Shown: positions 57,234-64,000 of the stretch, piece by piece
Position numbering within the stretch: the first letter of the stretch is position 1
How the letters are laid out: each line of letters opens with the position of its first letter
DNA from: Xanthobacter sp. YC-JY1
Lineage (GTDB): Bacteria; Pseudomonadota; Alphaproteobacteria; Rhizobiales; Xanthobacteraceae
Direction: 5' to 3'
NCBI RefSeq assembly: GCF_021730305.1
Contig: NZ_CP032674.1
Coordinates: 915,001 to 979,000, forward strand
Length of the DNA stretch: 64,000 nucleotides
The notes under the pieces: generated by a model
The model's input: only the letters and a program-made list of their open reading frames with translations
Databases searched by the model: none
Told to the model about the DNA's origin: nothing
Program-made: the position numbers and the translations under genes

Positions 57234-58691
57234 TCAGGCCACCTTCAGCACCGCCATCATGCCGGTGGCCATGTGATAGAGGTGGTGGCAATGGAGGAAC
57301 CATTCGCCCTTCGGTCCGGCGTCGAAGGCGATGGTTACGGGCATGTGCGGGGGCACCATCACCGTGTCGCGCACCGCCCCGGGGAAGCGCTTCCCACCTA
57401 AGCCGACCACCTGGAAATGATGACCGTGCAGGTGCATGGGATGGCTCATGCCAGTGGGGTTCATGAAGGTCATTTCCACCCGCTCTCCAGGGCTCACAAC
57501 AAAGGGCTCGGCCTCGGCATGGGTCCGCCCGTTGATGGTCCAGCGGTAGCCGGCCTCCTCTCCAAGCATGATCGGAAAGACCTTGTCGGCCCTCCGCCGC
57601 ACGAGCGGCGTGCGGGCGGAAAGGCGCGCCTCGAAGTCGAGGTCGAGCAGCCCCTGTGGACGCTCGGCGGCCTCGGGGATGCGCGGGACGGACGCGCCGG
57701 CGGTCGCGAGGACGAGGCCGGTGCGGCGCGGCGAGGCCTCAACCTGCGCCAGCACGGGGAAGGCGCCGCCACCGGCGGGTATTTCCACCATCAAGTCTAT
57801 GCGCTGGCCCTGCGCCAGCGGAAAGGCTTCCGCCAGAAGAGGCGCGCAGGGCACGCCATCGACCGCGATGCAGCGCGGCGAGAGGCCCGGTGCCGAGATG
57901 AAGAAGGCGGTGGCGGTACCGCCATTGATGATGCGCAGCCGCACCCGTCCGCCCTTCTCCACCCGCACCACGTCGGGATCGCCGAGGGTGCGGCGGTTGG
58001 CGAGGAAGGCGTCGTAGTCCACATCATTGGCGTGGGTCATCATCCCGCCGCCCATGCCGCTCATGCCATGCCCGGAATGGTTCATTCCCGGCATGGCCAT
58101 CCCCGGCATGCCCTGCATGGTCCCGCCCATGCCGTGGCTGCCATGGGCGCTGCTCCCGCCGAGCCCGGCGAGGATCTCCTGCGGGCTGCGGAAGGAGAAG
58201 TCGTGCAGCATCACCACCACGTCCTGCGCGTCGCCGGCGTCGGCCTCGCGGGTGACGAGGGGAGCGGCGAGCAGTTGCTGTTCGCTCAGGGTGTGGGAAT
58301 GCATCCAGTGGGTGCCGGGCGTGAGCGGGAAATCCACCTGGTCCGTCCCGCCGGGCCCCAACTCGCCGCCGTCGGGGCGGGCCCGGTCCTGGTCCGGCGG
58401 GGCGAAGATCTGGCCGTGCCAGTGCATCACTGCCGGGGTGTCGGAGGCGTTGAGCACGGCGCCGGAGAGGCGGTCGCCCTCTCTGGCGAAGATGCCCTCG
58501 CCGGCCGGCCCCTTTACCGCGAAAACCTTGGCGGCTTTGCCGTTCACGTCGAGGGTGAGGCTCTCGACGGTCAGGAGCGGGGCTGCGAAGGCGCGGTTCC
58601 ACCCGCCGGAAACAGCGAGCGCGCCCGCGGCGGCACCGCCCGCGAGGAAGGCGCGGCGGGAGAGCCGGGGAATTGGCATTGGTCGGGTCAT
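57234..58691 (-). CDS. Tat-exported multicopper oxidase (CueO/CopA-like)
   Basis: This 485-residue periplasmic oxidase probably oxidises Cu(I) to the less toxic Cu(II). The N-terminus has a Tat signal, RLSRRAFLAGGAAAGALAVSG. The four copper-ligand clusters are present: HWHGQ, HSHT, SHPMHLHGHHFQV and HCHHLYHMATGMM, the last with the type 1 Cys and axial Met. A Met/His/Gly-rich insertion (about residues 188-225, with repeated MPGM and HGM units) is like the copper-collecting segments of CueO and PcoA. The ATG at 58691 is preferred because it places the Tat motif near the N-terminus; ATG 58742 lacks a ribosome-binding site. Confidence 0.93.
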   Translation of the reverse strand: MTRPMPIPRLSRRAFLAGGAAAGALAVSGGWNRAFAAPLLTVESLTLDVNGKAAKVFAVKGPAGEGIFAREGDRLSGAVLNASDTPAVMHWHGQIFAPPDQDRARPDGGELGPGGTDQVDFPLTPGTHWMHSHTLSEQQLLAAPLVTREADAGDAQDVVVMLHDFSFRSPQEILAGLGGSSAHGSHGMGGTMQGMPGMAMPGMNHSGHGMSGMGGGMMTHANDVDYDAFLANRRTLGDPDVVRVEKGGRVRLRIINGGTATAFFISAPGLSPRCIAVDGVPCAPLLAEAFPLAQGQRIDLMVEIPAGGGAFPVLAQVEASPRRTGLVLATAGASVPRIPEAAERPQGLLDLDFEARLSARTPLVRRRADKVFPIMLGEEAGYRWTINGRTHAEAEPFVVSPGERVEMTFMNPTGMSHPMHLHGHHFQVVGLGGKRFPGAVRDTVMVPPHMPVTIAFDAGPKGEWFLHCHHLYHMATGMMAVLKVA

Positions 58692-58749
58692 GGTAGGCCT
58701 CTCGGAGGCATCGCCGGGCAGACGAGGCGAGGCGCGCTTCATGTGGGTT

Positions 58750-59124
58750 TCAGTATTTGGCCTGAGCGGAGGAGCCATCCGGAGCCGTGATCTGGACGGC
58801 GCCCTTCACCCCCTTGGGAATGGCCACGGCTGCGGTGCCGGCAAGCCGGTTGCCTCCGGCGGGAGACAGGGGAAAGCGCTGGGCCTTGCCCTCCACCACG
58901 AGGATCGCGTTCGCCTTGAAGCCCGCGGCCGCGACGGGCTTGTCGGATCCATCACTGAGATAGAGCGCGACGGCGGGCGTGCCGTCGGCCACCAGCTCGG
59001 CGTGATAGTGGCCGGCATCCACCCGCACACCGCCATTGGCGCCGGTGCCGGGCTCGTGCGCGAGCAACGGCGTGGCCGAGAGGGTGACAGCGAGGAGGGC
59101 AGGAACGAGGCGGCGGAAAATCAT
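58750..59124 (-). CDS. Small periplasmic protein of a metal-efflux operon
   Basis: This 124-residue protein has a signal peptide (MIFRRLVPALLAVTLSATPLLA) cleaved before HEPGTGANGG, so the mature N-terminus begins with His. A second pair of His residues is in AGHYHAELV. The remainder is a predicted all-beta fold with no Cys. It lies 11 bases after the HME-RND permease gene. Proteins of this kind are common beside CusA/CzcA pumps and may bind copper or another metal in the periplasm, but no precise family is recognised. Confidence 0.75.
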   Translation of the reverse strand: MIFRRLVPALLAVTLSATPLLAHEPGTGANGGVRVDAGHYHAELVADGTPAVALYLSDGSDKPVAAAGFKANAILVVEGKAQRFPLSPAGGNRLAGTAAVAIPKGVKGAVQITAPDGSSAQAKY

Positions 59125-59135
59125 GGCAGGCTCCG

Positions 59136-62100
59136 TCAGAAGGCGTCCGCGCGGGCGGCGCCGGCAAGGGAAGAAGCCTCGCCGGCCGCGGCCACCAGCC
59201 GCTCCAGCGGGCGGCGGCCGAAGCCGAGGACGAGGACGGGGGTGAGCACGGCGTCGAGCAGCGTGGCGCTGACGAGGCCGCCGAAAATCGTGATCGCGAC
59301 GGGGTGGAGGATCTCCTTGCCCGGCACTTCCGCCCCGCTCATGAGCGGCAGCAGGGCGATGCCGGCGGACGTGGCGGTCATCAGCACCGGGGTCAGCCGC
59401 TCAAGGCTCCCGCGCATGACGAGGGCCGGGCCGAAGGGCAGGCCCTCGGATATGGCGAGATTGATGATGTGGCTGATCTTCAGGATGCCGTTGCGCGCGG
59501 CGATGCCGGTGAGCGTGACGAAGCCGATCATGCTGGCCACCGAGAGCGGCTGCCCGGCGAGCCACAGCGCCGTAACAGCGCCGATGAGTGCCAGTGGCAC
59601 GCTGCCCATGATGACGAGCGCGAACAGCGCAGAACGATAGCGGCTGTAGAGGATGGCGAAGACCAGCAGCAGCGACACCGCGGCGAGGCCGCCGATGGTG
59701 CGCATGGAGTCTTCCTGCGCCGCGAATGTGCCCTCAAGACTTGCAGAGATGCCGGGCGGCAGGTCTGTCGCGGCGATGACGCGGCGCATGTCGGCGATGA
59801 TGGCCGCCGTGTCGCGGCCTCCGGAGGTATTGGCCAGCACTACGATGCGCCGGCGCCCACCCTCGCGCAGGATCTGGTTCGGCCCGTCCGTCTCCTTCAC
59901 GTCCGCCACCTGCGAGAGGGGAACCCAGCCGGTGGGGGTCTCGATGAGGAGGCGGGCCAGGCCCTCGGCGCTCCGCGTTGCGTCGGGGAGGCGGACGATC
60001 AGGTCGAATCGGCGGTTGCCGTCCACGAGGGTCGAGACCACGCGACCGTTCGAGAGCCGCGCCAGCGCGTCCGTCACCTGGGCGGGCTGGAGGCCGTAAA
60101 GGGCGGCGCGGCCATAATCCACCTGCACGGTGACTTCGGGCACGCGCACCTGCCGCTCCACCTGCAGGTCCGCGAGGCCGGGAATGGCGGCCAGACGCTG
60201 GCGCAGGGTTTCGGCCGTGGCGCGCAGGGTGTCGAGGTCGTCGCCGAACAGCTTCAAGGCGATCTCGGCCCTGACGCCGGAGAGCATGTGGTCCAGCCGG
60301 TGGGAGATGGGCTGGCCCACATTGAAGGAGGCGGGCAGGATAGAGAGCCGGTCGCGGATATCGGCGGTGATCTCCGCGCGGCTGCGGACGGAGGGCTGAA
60401 GGTCGACCTCGATCTCGGAGGCGTGCACGCCCTCCGCATGCTCGTCCAGTTCGGCCCGGCCGGTGCGTCGGCCCACCGCCTTCACCTCCGGCACCTCAAG
60501 GATGATCTTTTCGGCCATGAGCCCCATGCGATGGCTCTCGGCCAGCGAAAGGCCGGGCCGGAACGACATGGAGATGGTCAGCGAACCCTCGTTGAACGGC
60601 GGCAGGAACGCGCGCGGCAGGCCCGCGGCGGCGGCCAGCGCGGCGATGAAAAGGAGCGCAGTCACGCCCATCACCAGTCGCTGGTGGCGGAAGGCGGTGG
60701 CGAGCAGGGCTGCGTAGCCACGCTTCAGCATGCGCACCAGCGCGCCGTCCCGCTCCGTATGCCGGCTGATGGCCGGGAGCAGGTAGAAGGCGAGCACCGG
60801 CGTCAGGGTGATGGAGGTGAGAAGGCTTGCGAGGATGGAAACGATGTAGGCCTGCCCCAGCGGGGCGAACAGCCGCCCCTCGATGCCGGGCAGCGCGAAC
60901 AGGGGCACGAACACCAGCACGATGATGAGTGTCGCGTAGACGATGCCCGAGCGCACCTCTCGGCTCGCCGCCACCACCACGTCGAACACGGGGCGGGGCG
61001 CCGGGGCGGCGGCATTCTCGCGTAAACGCCGGAAGATGTTCTCCACGTCCACCACGGCATCGTCCACCAGCTCGCCGATGGCGATGGCGAGGCCGCCCAG
61101 CGTCATGGTGTTGATGGAGAGGCCGAAGGCGTGGAACACGATGGCCGTGGCGAGGATCGACACCGGGATGGCGGTGAGCGAGATCACGGTGGTGCGCCAG
61201 TTGAGAAGGAAGGCGAACAGCACCACCGCAACCACCGCCATGGCTTCCATCAGCACCTTCTCGACGTTGCCGATGGAGGCGGCGATGAAGTCGGCCTGCC
61301 GGAACACGGGCGGGGAGATGCGGATGCCGTCGGGTAGCGTGCGGTTGAGATCGGCCACCGCCTCCTCCACCGCGCGGGTCAAGGCGAGGGTGTCGGCCTC
61401 CGGCTGTTTTTCCACCGAGAGGATCACTGCCGGGCGCCCCATATAGCCGGCATCGCCGCGCTTCAGCCGCGCGGCATAGTCCACCTGCGCGATCTGGTGG
61501 AGGAAGACGTTGCCTCCCGCCGGGCGGGGCAGCACGAGGTTTTTCAGGTCATCGAGGCCGAGCGTGCGCGCGATGTTCCGGATCAGGAACTCACGCCCGT
61601 TTTGGTCGGTGAAGCCGCCGCCCGAATTGGTGCCGAATTGCTGGAGCGCCTTTTCCAGGGCATCGAGGGTGATGCCATGGGCGCGCATCGCAGCAAGGTC
61701 CGGCGCGACGCGGAACTGCCGCACCTCGCCGCCCAAGGGGATGACCTGCGCAACACCGGGAATGGCGAGAAGGCGCGGGCGGATGACGAAGTCCGCCGCC
61801 TCCCGCATCGCCATGGGCGAGGCGGTGTCGCTGGTGAGGGCGAACATCAGGATCTGCCCCATGATGGAGCTGATGGGCCCCATCTGTGGAGCGACGTTCG
61901 CAGGAAGCCGGTCCCGCACGAGGGCGAGGCGTTCCGCGATCTGCTGGCGATTGCGGAAGATGTCCGTGCCGAAGTCGAACTCCGCATAGACGACGGAAAG
62001 GCCCACGCCGGACGCCGAGCGCAGGCGGATGAGGCCCGGCAGGCCGTTCACCGCGGTCTCCAGCGGGAAGGTGACGAGCTGTTCCACCTCTGCCGGCGCC

Positions 62101-62267
62101 AGGCCCTCGGCCTCGGTCATGATGGTGACGGTGGGGCGGTTGAGGTCTGGCAGCACGTCCACCGGCAGCCGCGTCACCGCGTAGGCACCGTAGACCACCA
62201 GCACGAGCGCGAGTGCGAGCACCAGCAGGCGGTTGCGCAAGGATTGGGTGACGAGGACGGTGAACAT
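59136..62267 (-). CDS. Heavy-metal efflux RND permease (CusA/CzcA family)
   Basis: This 1043-residue pump has 12 predicted membrane helices. The N-terminus is LVTQSLRNRLLVLALALVLV, and VDVLPDLNRPTVTIMTEAEGLAPAEVEQLVTFPLE is the HME-type opening. The TM4 region reads GELVDDAVVDVENIFRRLREN, with the acidic DD and DVEN motif of heavy-metal pumps. The C-terminal half has GIAARNGILKISHI. It is 9 bases after the adaptor gene. Together with the multicopper oxidase it points to copper or silver resistance; Co/Zn/Cd are possible alternatives. Met residues of a CusA-type relay cannot be assigned by eye. Confidence 0.93.
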   Translation of the reverse strand: MFTVLVTQSLRNRLLVLALALVLVVYGAYAVTRLPVDVLPDLNRPTVTIMTEAEGLAPAEVEQLVTFPLETAVNGLPGLIRLRSASGVGLSVVYAEFDFGTDIFRNRQQIAERLALVRDRLPANVAPQMGPISSIMGQILMFALTSDTASPMAMREAADFVIRPRLLAIPGVAQVIPLGGEVRQFRVAPDLAAMRAHGITLDALEKALQQFGTNSGGGFTDQNGREFLIRNIARTLGLDDLKNLVLPRPAGGNVFLHQIAQVDYAARLKRGDAGYMGRPAVILSVEKQPEADTLALTRAVEEAVADLNRTLPDGIRISPPVFRQADFIAASIGNVEKVLMEAMAVVAVVLFAFLLNWRTTVISLTAIPVSILATAIVFHAFGLSINTMTLGGLAIAIGELVDDAVVDVENIFRRLRENAAAPAPRPVFDVVVAASREVRSGIVYATLIIVLVFVPLFALPGIEGRLFAPLGQAYIVSILASLLTSITLTPVLAFYLLPAISRHTERDGALVRMLKRGYAALLATAFRHQRLVMGVTALLFIAALAAAAGLPRAFLPPFNEGSLTISMSFRPGLSLAESHRMGLMAEKIILEVPEVKAVGRRTGRAELDEHAEGVHASEIEVDLQPSVRSRAEITADIRDRLSILPASFNVGQPISHRLDHMLSGVRAEIALKLFGDDLDTLRATAETLRQRLAAIPGLADLQVERQVRVPEVTVQVDYGRAALYGLQPAQVTDALARLSNGRVVSTLVDGNRRFDLIVRLPDATRSAEGLARLLIETPTGWVPLSQVADVKETDGPNQILREGGRRRIVVLANTSGGRDTAAIIADMRRVIAATDLPPGISASLEGTFAAQEDSMRTIGGLAAVSLLLVFAILYSRYRSALFALVIMGSVPLALIGAVTALWLAGQPLSVASMIGFVTLTGIAARNGILKISHIINLAISEGLPFGPALVMRGSLERLTPVLMTATSAGIALLPLMSGAEVPGKEILHPVAITIFGGLVSATLLDAVLTPVLVLGFGRRPLERLVAAAGEASSLAGAARADAF

Positions 62268-62276
62268 CGGCCGGCC

Positions 62277-63920
62277 TCAGCGAATCTGGTCGATGAGCTC
62301 GGCGCCATCGGTGACCACGCGCTGGCCGGGAGAGAGACCCGCCAGAACCAGCATGCGGGCGGCGTCGAGGGGCGCGGTCTTCACCTCCAAGGAGACGAAG
62401 CGCTCGGCACTGACGTGCGCATAGACGATGGATTGGCCGTTCGCCCCGCGCACCACCGCAGAGCGGGGGATCGCGATGCCAATGCGCGGGGCGCCGGCCT
62501 CGGCGAATACCGTCAGGAACTGGCCTGGGCGCAGCTCCCCGGTATCCGAGGCGACCGAGAACAGGAGGGGGAGCGCCTGCGCGCGTTCGGATAGTCCCGC
62601 CCCCAGAAAGGCGAGGTCCACGGTGCGCCCGTTCGGCAGGCGGCCGGTGGCGCCCGATCGGCCCGCATCCGGCGAGAAGCCGAGAGCCTCCACCCACAGC
62701 CGGCCGGGATCGACGATGCGGAACACCACGGTGTTCGGGTCCGCCATCTGCCCCGCCACGGCATCGGCGGCAGCGATGACACCGGCGACTGGGGCACGAA
62801 GGGCTTCCGGCTCGCGCTGCACCCGCTCCAGCTTGGTGCGGCGGGTCTTGAGGCCGTTCAGCTCGATTTCCGCCTCCTCCACCTCGCGGCGGGTGACGGC
62901 GTTGGGAATCGCGGAAAGCCGCTCGTAGCGGCGCTTCACGAGAGCGATCTGCTGATCCAGCTCGTAGCCCTGCTGCTCCAGGTCCTTGAGGTCGGAGGCG
63001 CCGATGGGCGGATGCACGTAGGCGAGGATTTCGCCCGCAGCGACCTTGGTTCCGAGTGGCTTGAAGCCGCCCTCGGGTGGCGCGAGGCGGCCGCCCACAG
63101 CGCTCTGCACGAGGCCGCTCGCATTGGCGTCCGGCACCACGCGGCCGGGCAATTCCACCGTGCCGGCGAAGGCGCCCGAAGCAGTGACGAGCGTGCGCAC
63201 GCCGAGAATGCGCTGGGTCGGTTTGGGCACGATCACCGAGCCGTCGGGGAGGCGCTGTGCCATGTCGCGCGGAGCGGGCTTCGGCGCGTCCGCCCGGGCG
63301 TCACGTGCTCCGGCAAGCGCGAGGCCGACCGCCCCAAGGACCAGGAGCGCCCCCACCCGCCGCCGCGACACGACAAGCGCCCCGGTGAGGAAACCGATGA
63401 GGAGGCCCGCCGCAACGCCCGCGAGCGCGCCGGACGGTGCCCCGCCGATCAGCGCCAGCGTCGCCGGCGCGGGCGGCCTCGCATCGGATGAAGGTACTGC
63501 CGGCCCAATGGTCAGGGTGCCGGCAAGCACGTCCACCGTGTCGCCTGCCGTGACGGTGAAGGCGATATCGTGCGCGCCCGGCGTCGTCGCGAACGGCGCG
63601 GGCAACACATAGGTACCCGGCCCGGCGGGGTTTGCGGGCTGCGAGCCTTCCGGCGTGTCCACCTCGACGGCGGGGCCCTCCACCGGAGCATTGTCGGCGA
63701 AGCGGTCGAGATAGATCGTCAAGATGCCGTCGCGCAGCACCGCCACCAGTTCGAAATCGGAGGAGGCGGCCTCGACGCGCGGGGCAAGGGTCGTCACCTG
63801 GGGGGGCGGTGGCGCCCCATGGTCATGGCCTTCATGGGCCGCAGCGGGGCCGGACAGCGCTGCGCAGGCGAGAAGCCCGCACAGGCCGAACACGACGTTC
63901 CGCAAGAAATGGCGCCCCAT
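62277..63920 (-). CDS. RND efflux adaptor (CusB/CzcB type) with an extra N-terminal periplasmic domain
   Basis: This 547-residue protein begins with a signal peptide and a mature end HEGHDHGAPPPP, a metal-binding-like motif. Residues about 45-150 form an extra beta-rich domain. Residues about 165-215 contain hydrophobic helices (VAAGLLIGFLTGALVV; VGALLVLGAVGLALAG). Only then comes the HlyD adaptor: VPKPTQRILGVRT, LPGRVVPDANASGLVQSAVGGRL, an alpha-hairpin (QIALVKRRYERLS), the lipoyl half APVAGVIAAADAVAGQMADP, and a C-terminal beta-barrel. ATG 63920 is the first gene of the operon. No outer-membrane factor gene is seen within the window. Confidence 0.88.
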   Translation of the reverse strand: MGRHFLRNVVFGLCGLLACAALSGPAAAHEGHDHGAPPPPQVTTLAPRVEAASSDFELVAVLRDGILTIYLDRFADNAPVEGPAVEVDTPEGSQPANPAGPGTYVLPAPFATTPGAHDIAFTVTAGDTVDVLAGTLTIGPAVPSSDARPPAPATLALIGGAPSGALAGVAAGLLIGFLTGALVVSRRRVGALLVLGAVGLALAGARDARADAPKPAPRDMAQRLPDGSVIVPKPTQRILGVRTLVTASGAFAGTVELPGRVVPDANASGLVQSAVGGRLAPPEGGFKPLGTKVAAGEILAYVHPPIGASDLKDLEQQGYELDQQIALVKRRYERLSAIPNAVTRREVEEAEIELNGLKTRRTKLERVQREPEALRAPVAGVIAAADAVAGQMADPNTVVFRIVDPGRLWVEALGFSPDAGRSGATGRLPNGRTVDLAFLGAGLSERAQALPLLFSVASDTGELRPGQFLTVFAEAGAPRIGIAIPRSAVVRGANGQSIVYAHVSAERFVSLEVKTAPLDAARMLVLAGLSPGQRVVTDGAELIDQIR

Positions 63921-64000
63921 GCCTCAACCCGTCCGCTCGTGATGCCGGTACGGGTGAGTGATAGCGGGCGGCGCGTCACGCCGCGTATCGCTTCTGTATC

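Overview
This window comes from the chromosome of a high-GC alphaproteobacterium. A Hyphomicrobiales (Rhizobiales) member of the Xanthobacteraceae type (Xanthobacter, Azorhizobium, Ancylobacter) is the best guess. The taxonomic clues are gene sets and neighbourhoods: mucR beside pckA, the order chvI-chvG-hprK-EIIA(Man)-HPr, cpdR-hutG-hisN, lptF-lptG-lptD-surA-pdxA-ksgA, a ROSE-type thermometer before a small heat-shock gene, and two anti-Shine-Dalgarno sRNAs of alphaproteobacterial style. The family placement is inference from synteny and composition; no search was run. No phage, transposase, integrase, CRISPR array or replication origin was seen.

Layout. 1-9.6 kb is catabolic: the tail of a probable GH13 glucosidase, an orphan TRAP solute-binding protein divergent from an IclR regulator (with two matching operators), an acyl-CoA synthetase, two tandem paralogous SDR dehydrogenases, glpD-glpK and bluB. 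9.6-20.6 kb is mixed housekeeping: an AprI/Inh-type lipoprotein, ydfG, an Ada-like alkyltransferase, hemH, tRNA-Val, cpdR, hutG, two tandem minus-strand sRNAs, hisN, a PldB-type hydrolase, a secreted unknown, the thermometer-controlled Hsp20 and a 2-hydroxyacid dehydrogenase. 20.6-27.3 kb holds a MoaD-like/beta-propeller gene pair and a TetR-controlled multidrug RND pump. 27.3-35.4 kb has hdeD, an L,D-transpeptidase and a methionine-cycle operon (ArsR-methyltransferase regulator, metF, metH).

35.4-46.1 kb is one leftward run for outer-membrane biogenesis (lptF-lptG-lptD-surA) with pdxA and ksgA, preceded by msrB and oligopeptidase B. 46.1-55.4 kb carries mucR, pckA, a HugZ-like protein, the ChvG/ChvI two-component system, the regulatory PTS (HprK, EIIA-Man, HPr) and a histidine kinase with no adjacent response regulator. 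After tRNA-Arg and a probable rhodanese remnant, 56-63.9 kb is a leftward copper/heavy-metal cluster: an RND adaptor and HME-type permease, a small periplasmic protein, a Tat-exported multicopper oxidase, a 38-residue membrane peptide, and an EamA transporter with a histidine-rich tail.

The most interesting items are the two tandem sRNAs (15.3-16.0 kb), the coupled MoaD-like/beta-propeller pair (20.6-22.0 kb), the operators paired with three regulators (IclR, TetR, ArsR-methyltransferase), the ROSE element, the orphan kinase behind the PTS genes, and the small or unusual members of the metal cluster.
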